In this document: positions 1 to 7,420 of the stretch, one piece after another
Numbering within the stretch: position 1 is the first letter of the stretch
Layout: every line of letters begins with the position of its first letter
Source of the DNA: an uncultured Hungatella sp.
GTDB lineage: Bacteria > Bacillota > Clostridia > Lachnospirales > Lachnospiraceae
Reading direction: 5' to 3'
DNA length: 25,425 nucleotides
NCBI GenBank assembly: GCA_910588505.1
Contig: CAJUPQ010000049.1
Coordinates: 1 to 25,425 of the forward strand
The notes under the pieces: model-generated
What the model was told of the DNA's origin: nothing
The model's database searches: none
What the model saw: the letters and a program-made list of their open reading frames with translations, nothing else
Made by a program: the position numbers and the translations under genes

Positions 1-126
1 CGGATCTATTATGATAAGAAGCGGGAGTGGAATAAGCTGATCGACCGGGCTATGGCCAAGGATTATTCCTGGAACGCATCGGCTCTCAAGTATCAGGAGC
101 TGTATGACTGGCTGATCGGATATTGA
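1..126 (+). CDS. glgA: Glycogen synthase, C-terminal end (partial)
   Basis: Reading frame 1 is open from the window edge to TGA at 124-126 and encodes 41 residues ending DYSWNASALKYQELYDWLIGY. The pattern W-x3-I-x-R-A-M-x3-Y-S-W-x2-S-A-x2-Y-x2-L-Y is the usual C-terminal helix of bacterial GT5 glycogen/starch synthases, which extend alpha-1,4-glucan from ADP-glucose in the cytoplasm. Only this tail is visible, so the catalytic residues cannot be checked. A 12-bp-stem hairpin follows at 154-197 and probably ends transcription. Other GT5-like glycosyltransferases are possible. Confidence 0.65.
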   Translation, partial: RIYYDKKREWNKLIDRAMAKDYSWNASALKYQELYDWLIGY

Positions 127-153
127 TATAGGACAATTTTAGTGGATCCAGTG

Positions 154-197
154 GTTTGGCATAGCGGACGCGGTTTCCTGCGGTTGCTGTGCCAAAC
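154..197 (+). terminator. Hairpin downstream of glgA
   Basis: GTTTGGCATAGC (154-165) pairs with GCTGTGCCAAAC (186-197) over 12 bp with one G-U pair, around a 20-nt loop. The T-rich tail (TGTCTGTTTATC) is imperfect. It sits between glgA and the HD-domain gene, so a terminator is the simplest reading. It also overlaps the GTG at 189, which argues against that codon as the start of the next gene. Confidence 0.5.
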
Positions 198-242
198 TGT
201 CTGTTTATCGTCAGGGGAAAATGGGAGAGTCATATTAGGGTA

Positions 243-779
243 ATGAGTAAAGAGAAAGTAAACGGAGAGGAATTGCTGCGCAAAAGCGCCAGGTGGAGCA
301 GGGATGAGGAATACATGGCGTGTGTTCGGGATATCTTAGACAATAAAGTCTTTCAGTCTATGGACCAGTTTATCCAGCATGGCCACACTACATGCAAGGA
401 GCACTGTATTCAGGTTTCCTATATTGCTTTTGAGATATGCAGAAGCAGGGGATGGGACTGCCGTTGCGCGGCCAGGGCGGGACTGCTTCATGATCTGTTT
501 TTGTATGACTGGCACACTCATGCCAGGGAGACAGGGGAGCATTTTCACGGGTTTACCCACCCCAGGGTGGCCATGGATAACGCGGTAAAGTATTTTCAGG
601 TCTCGGAGAAAGAGCAGAACATGATCCTCAGGCATATGTGGCCGCTGACACCCATACCGCCTAAGTACAGGGAGGGGTACGCCATCCTGTATGCGGATAA
701 ATTGTGTGGTCTCACGGAATTTTTCGGCCATATGAAAGATTGGTTTCTGGTGTCTGTGTGGCCAAAGCAAATGGGATGA
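243..779 (+). CDS. HD-domain protein (metal-dependent phosphohydrolase-like)
   Basis: A 178-aa cytoplasmic protein. An HD superfamily signature is visible: H54 (KEHCIQVSY), the paired HD at residues 83-84 in GLLHDLFLYDWH, and a later His/Asp-rich stretch (HGFTHP, then YADKLCGL). Small clostridial proteins of this type are annotated only as HD domain-containing; the substrate is unknown. The frame is open back to GTG at 189, but the first 18 codons lie in the glgA terminator hairpin and are not family-like. The ATG at 243, with TTAGGG just upstream, is preferred. The next gene starts 12 nt after the stop, which suggests co-transcription. Confidence 0.8.
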   Translation: MSKEKVNGEELLRKSARWSRDEEYMACVRDILDNKVFQSMDQFIQHGHTTCKEHCIQVSYIAFEICRSRGWDCRCAARAGLLHDLFLYDWHTHARETGEHFHGFTHPRVAMDNAVKYFQVSEKEQNMILRHMWPLTPIPPKYREGYAILYADKLCGLTEFFGHMKDWFLVSVWPKQMG

Positions 780-791
780 CAGGAGATTACG

Positions 792-1250
792 ATGGATATA
801 TGGCAGGAATTGCTTGAGAATCAGATATTAGTCAGTGCAGTGGCAGGATGGGTAGTGGCCCAGGTGTTAAAGACCATGATCGACTGCGGACTGAACCGGG
901 ATTTTTCGCCGGAGAGGCTGGTGGGAGCAGGGGGGATGCCCAGTTCCCACTCTTCTACGGTGTGCGCCCTGGTGGTTTCCAGCGGGATCTGCTGCGGGGT
1001 GTCGTCCCCGGAGTTTGCGGTCAGTTTTGTTTTGGCGGCGGTGGTTATGTATGACGCCATCGGCGTCCGGCAGGAGACGGGAAAACAGGCAAAGCTTTTG
1101 AACATGATCCTGGAGCAGGACTTTTTTAAATTAAATAATCAGGAATTTCAGAAAAAGCTGAAGGAGTTTGTGGGACATACGCCGCTGCAGGTGTTCGCGG
1201 GGGCGGTTCTGGGGATCGTGATCGCTCTGCTGGTCGATATGGCGTATTAA
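792..1250 (+). CDS. Divergent PAP2 family membrane protein (YuiD-like)
   Basis: A 152-aa integral membrane protein matching the divergent PAP2 family (DUF212; B. subtilis YuiD). The hallmark segment GAGGMPSSHSSTVCAL (about residues 45-60) carries the PSSH acid-phosphatase-like motif. Next come the hydrophobic segment FVLAAVVMYDAIGVRQETGKQA and the C-terminal pair GHTPLQVFAGAVLGIVIALL. Related PAP2 enzymes dephosphorylate lipid phosphates; the activity of this divergent branch is not established. The start is supported by AGGAG at 781-785. It lies between the HD protein and the type IV ABC-like gene on the same strand, with short gaps. Confidence 0.9.
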   Translation: MDIWQELLENQILVSAVAGWVVAQVLKTMIDCGLNRDFSPERLVGAGGMPSSHSSTVCALVVSSGICCGVSSPEFAVSFVLAAVVMYDAIGVRQETGKQAKLLNMILEQDFFKLNNQEFQKKLKEFVGHTPLQVFAGAVLGIVIALLVDMAY

Positions 1251-1283
1251 GGAAATGATAAGGTTTAGAGTTGGAGGCAATTT

Positions 1284-1841
1284 ATGAACATCTATTATAT
1301 GATCAACTGGTTTTTTCTCTGCAGTCTGCTGGGATATCTGCTGGAGTGCGTGGTCCTGACCTATGAGAACCGCACGCCGGTGCTGAACCGGGGATTTGGC
1401 CACGGGCCTTTTTGTATCATCTACGGGTTTGGGGCTATTGGGGCTAACCTGCTTTTGAGCCCTCTGGCGGACAGCGCGGTAAAGCTGTATATGGCGGCCA
1501 TGATTATGGCGACCATTATGGAACTGATAACCGCAAGGGCCATGATCCGATTGTTTGGCAGCTTCTGGTGGGACTACAGCATGAAAAAGTTTAATTACAA
1601 GGGGATCATCTGTCTGGAGAGCAGCCTTGGGTGGGGGCTTCTGGGGATCGTATATTTCCGTTTCCTCAACGGTTTTTTGATGCGCCTGGCGGGTTTTGTG
1701 CCTCATCGGTTTGAGAAGCGGCTGGCAGTGGCTCTGGTGCTGTTCTATCTGACGGATTTTCTGTGGTGTCTGCGGCATCAGATCAAGAACCGGGGGGAAG
1801 AGCAGGAACAGGTTATAGGGAGGTTGAGCGTTCGTCCGTAA
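1284..1841 (+). CDS. Putative ABC-transporter type IV family membrane protein (CmpB-like)
   Basis: A 185-aa multi-spanning membrane protein. The opening (MINWFFLCSLLGYLLECV), the motif NRGFGHGPFCIIYGFGA, and the later hydrophobic helices are the recognisable pattern of the putative ABC-transporter type IV family (PF06541), common in Lachnospiraceae and of unproven function. No ATPase partner is adjacent, so transport is only a family label. GGAGG sits 6 nt before the ATG. The end of the gene overlaps the left arm of a terminator hairpin, and it is probably the last gene of the 243-1841 unit. Confidence 0.85.
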   Translation: MNIYYMINWFFLCSLLGYLLECVVLTYENRTPVLNRGFGHGPFCIIYGFGAIGANLLLSPLADSAVKLYMAAMIMATIMELITARAMIRLFGSFWWDYSMKKFNYKGIICLESSLGWGLLGIVYFRFLNGFLMRLAGFVPHRFEKRLAVALVLFYLTDFLWCLRHQIKNRGEEQEQVIGRLSVRP

Positions 1842-1868
1842 GCGAAAGCTGGGGGCGGACGCCTTTTT
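1833..1868 (+). terminator. Intrinsic terminator after the 1284-1841 gene
   Basis: CGTCCG (1833-1838) pairs with CGGACG (1856-1861), with further pairing possible in the loop (AGCGAAAGCT). CC and five T follow (1862-1868). The left arm lies within the last codons before the stop TAA (1839-1841). Confidence 0.5.
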
Positions 1869-1993
1869 GCGTTATGGGGGCGTTCGTGGAGCAAAATCGG
1901 ATTTAGTCGCGGAGCCAGTGAGGGAAGGCAGAAACAGAATTGGCTGGATGAGTAACAGGATTAATGCCGGACAAAAAAGCAGGAACCGTCAGC

Positions 1994-2022
1994 TTGTATC
2001 AGACGGATAAACATGATATAAT
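1994..2022 (+). promoter_or_regulatory. Sigma-A promoter with extended -10
   Basis: TTGTAT (1994-1999), a 17-nt spacer, and TATAAT (2017-2022) preceded by TGA, which gives an extended -10 (TGN). It begins a transcript reaching the small ORF at 2052 and probably the maf operon. Immediately over the expected start site lies an inverted repeat, TTGGCAC (2022-2028) and GTGCCAA (2036-2042) with a 7-nt loop, which could be a 5' stabilising hairpin or an operator. Confidence 0.65.
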
Positions 2023-2051
2023 TGGCACGGTAGATGTGCCAAGGGGATATT

Positions 2052-2237
2052 ATGATTCGGATTAATTTTGGTATTGAGCAAGGCATGGATATCAGGATAA
2101 AAAAGCCGAGTGTTGGTACAATATGCCGGATAGTTTGGCTGCTTTATCCACAGAGAACGATAGTATTGACCGCATATAGAAGGGAATGTATCCGCATACA
2201 GCCAAATAGAAGTATAATCCTTGCCAAGAAGCCCTAA
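2052..2237 (+). CDS. Possible small basic protein or leader peptide (61 aa), unrecognised
   Basis: ATG at 2052 has a good ribosome binding site (AAGGGG, 2041-2046) and lies about 30 nt after a strong promoter. The ORF encodes 61 residues rich in Ile, Arg and Lys (begins MIRINFGIEQGMD, ends SIILAKKP) with no family I recognise. Codon use is more AT-rich than in the neighbours. Its stop codon lies in the loop of an 8-bp hairpin (2226-2248), so it could be a leader ORF controlling read-through into maf. It could equally be a chance ORF in a 440-bp spacer; conservation would decide. Confidence 0.3.
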   Translation: MIRINFGIEQGMDIRIKKPSVGTICRIVWLLYPQRTIVLTAYRRECIRIQPNRSIILAKKP

Positions 2238-2248
2238 GGCGGCTTCTT
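2226..2248 (+). terminator. Hairpin / possible attenuator upstream of maf
   Basis: AAGAAGCC (2226-2233) and GGCTTCTT (2241-2248) form a perfect 8-bp stem with a 7-nt loop that contains the stop of the 61-codon ORF. The short T-run (TTTCC) makes termination partial at best. Another TATAAT lies just upstream (2213-2218) without a good -35. Confidence 0.4.
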
Positions 2249-2284
2249 TCCGGAAAAAGGCGACGGTAGAAATGAGGAAGAAGA

Positions 2285-2887
2285 GTGAAAAATATGAGGG
2301 ACATAAAGGTGATACTTGCATCCGGCTCTCCGAGACGGCGCCAGCTGCTTGAACAGATTTGCATAAAGGCGGATATCAGGCCCAGCAGAGTAGAGGAGAC
2401 CACTACATCTACGGATCCTGAGGCTGTGGTGATGGAATTGTCTTCCAGGAAGGCAGAGGATGTGGCAGAGCAGGCTCTGGCAGGGACGCTGATCCTGGGA
2501 GCGGATACTGTGGTGGCTGTTGACGGCCAGATCCTGGGAAAGCCAGTAAGCCATGAGGACGCAAGGCGGATGCTCCGTATGATCCAGGGGAGAAGCCATC
2601 AGGTATACACAGGAGTGACGCTGATCTATAAAGAGGAAGAGGGGAGCAGGGGCGTTACCTTTTCGGAGAGAACCGAGGTATTGGTGTACCCCATGTCCCA
2701 GGAGGAGATCACGGCCTACGCTGACAGCGAGGAGCCTATGGATAAGGCCGGGGCTTACGGGATACAGGGCAGATTTGCCGCCTATATCCAGGGGATCCGG
2801 GGAGATTACAGCAATGTGGTGGGGCTTCCCGTGGGCAGAGTCTGGCAGGAGTGGAAGCGGTTGATAGAAGAAACGGAGGGAGAGTAA
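2285..2887 (+). CDS. maf: Maf family nucleoside triphosphate pyrophosphatase
   Basis: A 200-aa cytoplasmic protein, full family length. Maf signatures are clear: ILASGSPRRRQLLEQ near the N-terminus, LGADTVVAVDGQILGKP in the middle with the catalytic Asp of GADT, and the later DKAGAYGIQGRFAAYIQGIRGDYSNVVGLPV. Maf/YhdE-type enzymes hydrolyse dTTP, UTP or modified NTPs to monophosphates; the family was named for septum inhibition in B. subtilis. The GTG at 2285 follows an AGGAAG site; an ATG three codons later is a weaker alternative. The HAD gene starts one nucleotide after the stop, so the two are translationally linked. Confidence 0.95.
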   Translation: MKNMRDIKVILASGSPRRRQLLEQICIKADIRPSRVEETTTSTDPEAVVMELSSRKAEDVAEQALAGTLILGADTVVAVDGQILGKPVSHEDARRMLRMIQGRSHQVYTGVTLIYKEEEGSRGVTFSERTEVLVYPMSQEEITAYADSEEPMDKAGAYGIQGRFAAYIQGIRGDYSNVVGLPVGRVWQEWKRLIEETEGE

Positions 2888-2888
2888 G

Positions 2889-3674
2889 GTGATCAAACTG
2901 ATCGCAAGCGATATAGACGGTACTTTGGTGAGAGACGGGGAGCATAAGCTGGATCCCGAATATTTTGATGTGATCCTGGGGCTGCGGAAAAAGGGGATAC
3001 AGTTCGCGGCGGCCAGCGGACGCCAGTGGGCCAGCATTGAGGCTGTTTTTGAGCCGGTGAAGGAGAAAGTGTTCTATCTGTCTGACAACGGGGCGTATGT
3101 GGGGTGTCACGGCAGAAATCTGTTTTTAAATCCCATTGACAGGGAGACTGCCATGGAACTGATCCGGGGGATCCGTCAGGTTCCCGGGCTGGAGGTGATG
3201 GTGGGAGGCCCGGATGTGGTCTATGTGGACACTAAGGATCAGGCTTTTATTGACTGGATGGTCAATGGCTATAAGTTCCGGGTAAAGCAGGTGGAGGATG
3301 TGACAGCTGTTGGGGATGACATCATTAAGGTGTCGGCTTATAAGCCCCGGGATATCCAGGAAGCTGTGAAAGGGCTTTTGGGGCAGTTTGGGGACCGATT
3401 AAAGATGACCATCTCCGGGGATATGTGGATGGACGCCATGGCCTCGGGCGTGTGCAAAGGGCAGGCGATCCGGGTCCTTCAGGAAAGTCTGGACATCCGG
3501 CCGGAGGAGACTATGGCTTTCGGGGATCAGCTAAACGATATGGAGATGCTGGAAAGGTCCTACTACAGTTTTGCCGTGGCTAATGCCAGGGAGGAAGTGA
3601 GGAAGGCTGCCAGATTCCAGGCTGACGCCAATGTAGAAAAGGGTGTTTTAAAAATATTGAAGCTGCTTTTGTAG
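2889..3674 (+). CDS. Cof-type HAD-IIB phosphatase
   Basis: A 261-aa cytoplasmic HAD hydrolase. All four motifs are visible: motif I ASDIDGTLV (DxD nucleophile) at residues 6-14, motif II in AAASGRQ, the lysine in DIIKVSAYKPR, and motif IV AFGDQLNDMEML near the C-terminus. The cap region between motifs II and III fits class IIB (Cof/YidA), which dephosphorylates sugar phosphates and cofactors such as FMN or PLP with broad specificity; the true substrate cannot be read here. It starts with GTG one nucleotide after the maf stop, using GGAGGGAG inside the maf end, and is followed by the PpiC lipoprotein after 16 nt. Confidence 0.93.
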   Translation: MIKLIASDIDGTLVRDGEHKLDPEYFDVILGLRKKGIQFAAASGRQWASIEAVFEPVKEKVFYLSDNGAYVGCHGRNLFLNPIDRETAMELIRGIRQVPGLEVMVGGPDVVYVDTKDQAFIDWMVNGYKFRVKQVEDVTAVGDDIIKVSAYKPRDIQEAVKGLLGQFGDRLKMTISGDMWMDAMASGVCKGQAIRVLQESLDIRPEETMAFGDQLNDMEMLERSYYSFAVANAREEVRKAARFQADANVEKGVLKILKLLL

Positions 3675-3690
3675 GAAAGGGATCCGTCGG

Positions 3691-4662
3691 ATGAAGAGGA
3701 AGAACAGATGGATATTGGTTTGGATCCTGGGTGTGGCGTTGTCTGTCTGGTGGGCCGGAGGCTGCTCAAAGGAGACTGTGGTGGAGGAAGAGAAGTCCCA
3801 GCCTGCAGCTTATACCAGAGCCCAGATGATGGTCATTGCCATAACCGAGAGGAACCGGTATGAGCAGATCTACACGGACAAGATCTGGGACGCTGTTATG
3901 GAGAGCGGGGATACTTTTGAGCAGTATCTTCTGGACCAGGTGCGGGCATTTCTGGAAAATATGAAGACCATGACCCTTCTGGCCAGGGACCGGGGGATCA
4001 CTGTGAGCAGCGGGGAAGCGGACCGGGTCCGGAGAGTGGCCAGGAACTATTATTCCTCCCTGTCCAGAAGCGAGATCGAGTATCTGGGAATCTCCGAGGC
4101 GGATGTGGTGACTCTGTATGAAGATTACCATATGGCCTGCAAGGTGGTGGTGGCGCTGACCGAGGGCCTGGATCTGGAGGTCAGCGACAGCGAGGCAAAA
4201 GTCATCACCGTTAAGGTCGTGGAGACAGGGGACAGGGTGAAGGCGGAGACGGTCTGGGGGCGCATGGCGGAGGAGGAAAGTGATTTTTCCGCTGTTGCCA
4301 GGGATGTGACAGGGGCAAGCCCCGAGGAGAGAAAGCTGTGGCGGGGACAGATGCCCGAGGTTCTGGAGACGGCGGCTTTCGGGCTGGCCGCAGGGGAGAT
4401 CAGTCCTGTGGTGGAGTCGGACGGCATGTACTATGTGATCCAGTGTGTCAATGACTATGAGATGGATGCCACCAGGGAGAGAAAGACCCAGATCTACAAG
4501 GAGCGGAAGAACTGGGCCTTTCAGCAGATCTATGAACAGTTTGTCATTGACAACAAGGTGTCCATCACAGACGAGGAGTGGTCAGAGATCACCTTTGAGG
4601 GAGGGGAGGCGGCAGAGGCCTCCAGCTTTTTTGAGCTATACCAGGAAGAATTCGGAAGCTAG
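3691..4662 (+). CDS. PpiC-type peptidyl-prolyl isomerase lipoprotein (PrsA/SurA-like foldase)
   Basis: A 323-aa secreted protein. The N-terminus is a lipoprotein-type signal: KRK, a hydrophobic core, then WAGGC with Cys at residue 25. The lipobox is imperfect (A-G-G-C). A SurA/PrsA-like helical N-domain follows, then a parvulin rotamase domain at about residues 170-255, recognisable by ETVWGRMAEEESDFSAVARD, WRGQMPEVLETAAFGLAAGEISPVVESDGMYYVIQC. Such proteins help exported proteins fold outside the membrane. It is third in the maf operon. Its last 27 bp overlap the end of the convergent M18 aminopeptidase gene. Confidence 0.88.
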   Translation: MKRKNRWILVWILGVALSVWWAGGCSKETVVEEEKSQPAAYTRAQMMVIAITERNRYEQIYTDKIWDAVMESGDTFEQYLLDQVRAFLENMKTMTLLARDRGITVSSGEADRVRRVARNYYSSLSRSEIEYLGISEADVVTLYEDYHMACKVVVALTEGLDLEVSDSEAKVITVKVVETGDRVKAETVWGRMAEEESDFSAVARDVTGASPEERKLWRGQMPEVLETAAFGLAAGEISPVVESDGMYYVIQCVNDYEMDATRERKTQIYKERKNWAFQQIYEQFVIDNKVSITDEEWSEITFEGGEAAEASSFFELYQEEFGS

Positions 4663-5970
4663 GGCTGTCAGGGCTGACTGGTCTTTCGTCCCCATGGTCT
4701 CCCTGGCGGAATGCATGGCCAGGATGGGGACGCCCACGTCCACGGTCCTCATGGACAGAAGGGCTGAGGAGATGGCTCCCAGAGTCGCTCCCCCCTTGAT
4801 GTCGGAGCGGTTGGAAAATTTTTTGTAGGGAATGTGGCTGCGGCGGCAGATATCCTCAATGACGCTGATGCAGGAGGCGTCAGTGGCATAGGACTGGGCG
4901 GCAGCCATTTTGATGGCAACACCGTCGCCTGGCAGGATCTGGTTTTTGATGTCGCATTTTTCCGTGTGGTTGGGGTGCATGGCGTGAGCCACGTCCATGG
5001 ACAGCAAAAACCCGTTCATGACAGCGTTTAAGTATTGTTCCCTGGAATAGCCCAGGGTTAGGTAGAGTTTTTCCAGAACCCGGTCCGTGACAGCGGAGAA
5101 GGCTCCCTGCTTGGTGCGGCTTCCGATCTCCTCGTTGTCGTAGAGGGCAATGACATTGACGCCGCTTTGGCGGAACCCGGAGGCGATCCCGGCCAGGCAG
5201 GCGCTTACAGAGGTCAGATTGTCGATGCGTGGGGCGCAGAAGAACTGGTCTTCAAGGCCCAGAGTGGAGCAGGAGTCCAGGTTGTAGAGGCACAGGTCGT
5301 AGTCCAGGATCTCTTCTGGGGCGCATCCCGTTTCCCGGGCCAGGAGATTCACAAGACAGTGATCTTTGTCTGTATTTTCCCCAAGGAGGGTGAGGATAGG
5401 AAGCATGTCTTTCTGGGGATTTAGGGCCACGCCGCTGTTTACCTCCCGGTTCATATGTATGGCCAGATTGGGGATCACGGCTACGGGCCGTTTTATGTCA
5501 ACTATGTGGACGCTTGGGGAAAAAGGGGTTTCTCCGGCAGCGCAGACTTTTCCCGCAAGGGAGAGCGGCCGGTCCATCCAGGTGCTTAAGATGGGGCTGC
5601 CGTAGACTTCCACGTTCAGTTTGCCGTATCGGCTGGTGGAGACTTCCGGCGATGGCTTTAATTTCAGACAGGGCCAGTCCGTGTGGGCAGCTTCCATGCG
5701 CAGGGCAGGGACAGGGGCCGGAGATAGAGGCGCGCCGCCGGGGGCTGTTTTACAGATGCAGTTTTCCCCTGTGGTGAAGGCGATGAGGGAGGAGTCAAAG
5801 ACAGGCAGGTAGTAGCCCTGCTCCGGCTTAAGGTCCCAGGCGTCTGTCAGGTCCAGGCGGGTAAATCCCTTTTGCTCCAGAAAGCGGGAAGCGGCCAGGA
5901 CGCAGTGGAACGGGGAGACGCTGCGCATAAGAAGGCTGGTCAGCTGGTTGATATCTTTTTCAGTGTTCAT
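4636..5970 (-). CDS. apeB: M18 family aminopeptidase (aspartyl aminopeptidase-like)
   Basis: A 444-aa cytoplasmic zinc metallopeptidase of family M18, full length. Visible elements: N-terminal LMRSVSPFHCV; the zinc-binding AAHTDWPCLKLKP (H96, D98); PNLAIHMNREVN; the central APRIDNLTS; DNEEIGSRTKQGA with the catalytic/ligand Glu pair; and SMDVAHAMHPNHTEKC plus GGATLGAI at the C-terminus. M18 enzymes remove acidic or neutral N-terminal residues from peptides. The usual HTDSPG is HTDWPC here, a minor change next to the ligand. A strong AAAGGAGG lies before the ATG. It is a single gene, convergent with the PpiC gene (27-bp overlap) and divergent from the DUF5721-like gene. Confidence 0.92.
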   Translation of the reverse strand: MNTEKDINQLTSLLMRSVSPFHCVLAASRFLEQKGFTRLDLTDAWDLKPEQGYYLPVFDSSLIAFTTGENCICKTAPGGAPLSPAPVPALRMEAAHTDWPCLKLKPSPEVSTSRYGKLNVEVYGSPILSTWMDRPLSLAGKVCAAGETPFSPSVHIVDIKRPVAVIPNLAIHMNREVNSGVALNPQKDMLPILTLLGENTDKDHCLVNLLARETGCAPEEILDYDLCLYNLDSCSTLGLEDQFFCAPRIDNLTSVSACLAGIASGFRQSGVNVIALYDNEEIGSRTKQGAFSAVTDRVLEKLYLTLGYSREQYLNAVMNGFLLSMDVAHAMHPNHTEKCDIKNQILPGDGVAIKMAAAQSYATDASCISVIEDICRRSHIPYKKFSNRSDIKGGATLGAISSALLSMRTVDVGVPILAMHSARETMGTKDQSALTALASEFFLV

Positions 5971-6017
5971 GGTAAGGTCCTCCTTTATGTGGCTTGATCA
6001 TTAAAACTATGGTTTAG

Positions 6018-6046
6018 AGTATACCACAGATCGCCTCTGTCATAAA
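6018..6046 (-). promoter_or_regulatory. Probable promoter of the M18 aminopeptidase gene
   Basis: On the minus strand a perfect-looking TATACT -10 (plus-strand 6018-6023) is followed after 17 nt by a weak -35 (TTTATG, 6041-6046). The distance to the start codon at 5970 suits a short leader with the AAAGGAGG site. Confidence 0.45.
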
Positions 6047-6052
6047 GTGTGA

Positions 6053-6081
6053 TTGACACTTGCAGGTTATTCGTTTATAGT
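6053..6081 (+). promoter_or_regulatory. Strong sigma-A promoter for the DUF5721-like gene and tdk
   Basis: TTGACA (6053-6058), a 17-nt spacer and TATAGT (6076-6081). A perfect inverted repeat, AAGTGT (6045-6050) and ACACTT (6056-6061), overlaps the -35 box and could be an operator. Because this promoter lies inside the longest possible reading frame of the downstream gene, it fixes that gene's start further in, at 6154. Confidence 0.7.
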
Positions 6082-6153
6082 TACATAGATAAAAGTGAAG
6101 TCTGCGGGGGAAGCGGAGGCAGGCTGCAGGGTGAAAGGCAGGGATCGGGCATT

Positions 6154-6648
6154 ATGGTCGCATTGAAAGTGGAGGATATGAAACAGTTTACGTCCGGGCT
6201 GTTTATTGGCAGTATGTTTGACCGATTTTTGGTGAGGGAAGCGGATATTGTGACGTTTAACGCGTTTCATATGGACGGGCGCGTCAGGCCCGGGTATTAT
6301 ACGGAGGAGGAGATGGAGGAGAGGCAGATCGGGGAATACTCGGCATGGGAGACCATGAAGCCGGTATGCTTTTCCCTTATCAAGGGGAAACGGCTGCCGG
6401 GAAGCTTCCATATCGTGCTCCAGCTGGCAAAAAAGCAGGTGGAACGTTTTCTGGCTGACAGAAATCTGCCAGTCAGGGAGGAGCAGGTCAGCGGCATGTA
6501 TCTGAATATCCGGTATGAAAATGGGGAACTGTACTGCGTGACGGGAACGTCGGTGAATTTCTTTACTCTGGATAAGTCTCTGGATGAGGAGTGGGACGAA
6601 GCAGTGAGACAGTTTTTTAGAAAAAACGGGATCCCGGTTTCCATATAG
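6154..6648 (+). CDS. DUF5721-like protein of unknown function
   Basis: A 164-aa soluble protein beginning MVALKVEDMKQFTSGLFIG and containing FDRFLVREADIVTFNAFHMDGR and a C-terminal SLDEEWDEAVRQFFRKNGIPV. It resembles the DUF5721 family seen in Lachnospiraceae; I rely on memory for this match and no function is known. The frame is open back to 6049, but that region contains the promoter, so ATG 6154 (GGCAGGG upstream) is chosen. ATG 6178 has GGAGG too close to use. Thymidine kinase follows 54 nt downstream on the same strand. Confidence 0.75.
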   Translation: MVALKVEDMKQFTSGLFIGSMFDRFLVREADIVTFNAFHMDGRVRPGYYTEEEMEERQIGEYSAWETMKPVCFSLIKGKRLPGSFHIVLQLAKKQVERFLADRNLPVREEQVSGMYLNIRYENGELYCVTGTSVNFFTLDKSLDEEWDEAVRQFFRKNGIPVSI

Positions 6649-6702
6649 CAGGGGACAGGGACCGCCCAGGCAGGGCAGAAATAAAAAAGGCAGGTAAGAT
6701 TT

Positions 6703-7302
6703 GTGGCAAAATTGTATTTTCGGTACGGAGCTATGGGAAGCTCCAAGACAGCCAACGCGCTGATGGTGGAGTACAATTATTTTGAGCGGGGGAAGAAGGC
6801 GCTTTTAGTAAAGCCAAGGCTGGATTCCAGGGATGGAGATTACTTGATCCGGTCCAGAATGGGCCTTGCAAAGGAGGGGATTCTTCTGGAAGCCCTCCTT
6901 GAGATGGAGGATGATGCCATCAGGGGCTATGACTGTATCATTGTGGATGAGGCTCAGTTCGCCTCCAAGGGGCAGGTGGAGTTTCTGGTGCATATTGTGG
7001 ACGATCTGGGAGTGCCGGTGATCTGCTACGGGCTTCGGACGGATTTCCGCAGGGAGTTTTTTGAGGGAAGCCTGTGGCTTATGGCGTGGGCGGATGTTAT
7101 TGAGGAGATCAAGACCGTGTGCTGGTGCGGCAAGGCGGCCACCTGCAACGCCAGGATCGGGGAGGACGGCAGGATGATCCAGGCGGGGGAGCAGATCGTC
7201 ATGGGCGGCAATGACAGGTACACGGCCCTTTGCAGAAGGCACCACCGGCAGGGGAATCTGGGGCCGAAGAGCAGGGACGGAAAGCAGCCGGGGCAGGGAT
7301 AG
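6703..7302 (+). CDS. tdk: Thymidine kinase (type II, TK1-like)
   Basis: A 199-aa cytoplasmic enzyme that phosphorylates thymidine to dTMP with ATP in the pyrimidine salvage pathway. The P-loop GAMGSSKT lies at residues 9-16, the Walker B-like CIIVDEAQF in the middle, the thymidine-binding lasso start YGLRTDFRREFFEGS after it, and the structural zinc site is seen as CWCGKAATC plus C-terminal CRRHH. The start is GTG at 6703. The C-terminus after CRRHH is a basic tail. The gene is probably co-transcribed with the upstream DUF5721-like gene. Confidence 0.95.
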   Translation: MAKLYFRYGAMGSSKTANALMVEYNYFERGKKALLVKPRLDSRDGDYLIRSRMGLAKEGILLEALLEMEDDAIRGYDCIIVDEAQFASKGQVEFLVHIVDDLGVPVICYGLRTDFRREFFEGSLWLMAWADVIEEIKTVCWCGKAATCNARIGEDGRMIQAGEQIVMGGNDRYTALCRRHHRQGNLGPKSRDGKQPGQG

Positions 7303-7310
7303 GGTCGGCT

Positions 7311-7342
7311 GCCGGGCTGCGCCGCGGTAGGGGCTGCCCGGC
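7311..7342 (+). terminator. GC-rich hairpin after tdk
   Basis: GCCGGGC (7311-7317) pairs with GCCCGGC (7336-7342), extendable by two more pairs. There is no T-run, so it may only protect the 3' end or work with a termination factor. Confidence 0.3.
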
Positions 7343-7390
7343 GGGAGACGCTGCGGTGAGCTCCGGCGGAAACAGACTGCTATAAAAATA

Positions 7391-7400
7391 TTGCTATAAT
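7391..7400 (+). promoter_or_regulatory. Extended -10 promoter upstream of the heparinase-like gene
   Basis: TGC followed by TATAAT (7395-7400) is an extended -10; no good -35 is seen 17 nt upstream. A second TATAAT at 7440-7445 overlaps the inverted repeat TAATGG-AA-CCATTA (7442-7455) and is an alternative start region with an operator-like palindrome on it. Confidence 0.4.
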
Positions 7401-7420
7401 GTGAAGAAAAATTACATTCT

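Noticed and set aside
189..242. Longer GTG start for the HD-domain gene
   Set aside because: The added 18 codons fall in the glgA terminator hairpin and do not look family-like; ATG 243 fits better.
6049..6153. N-terminal extension of the DUF5721-like gene
   Set aside because: It would begin inside the TTGACA/TATAGT promoter, so it cannot be on that transcript.
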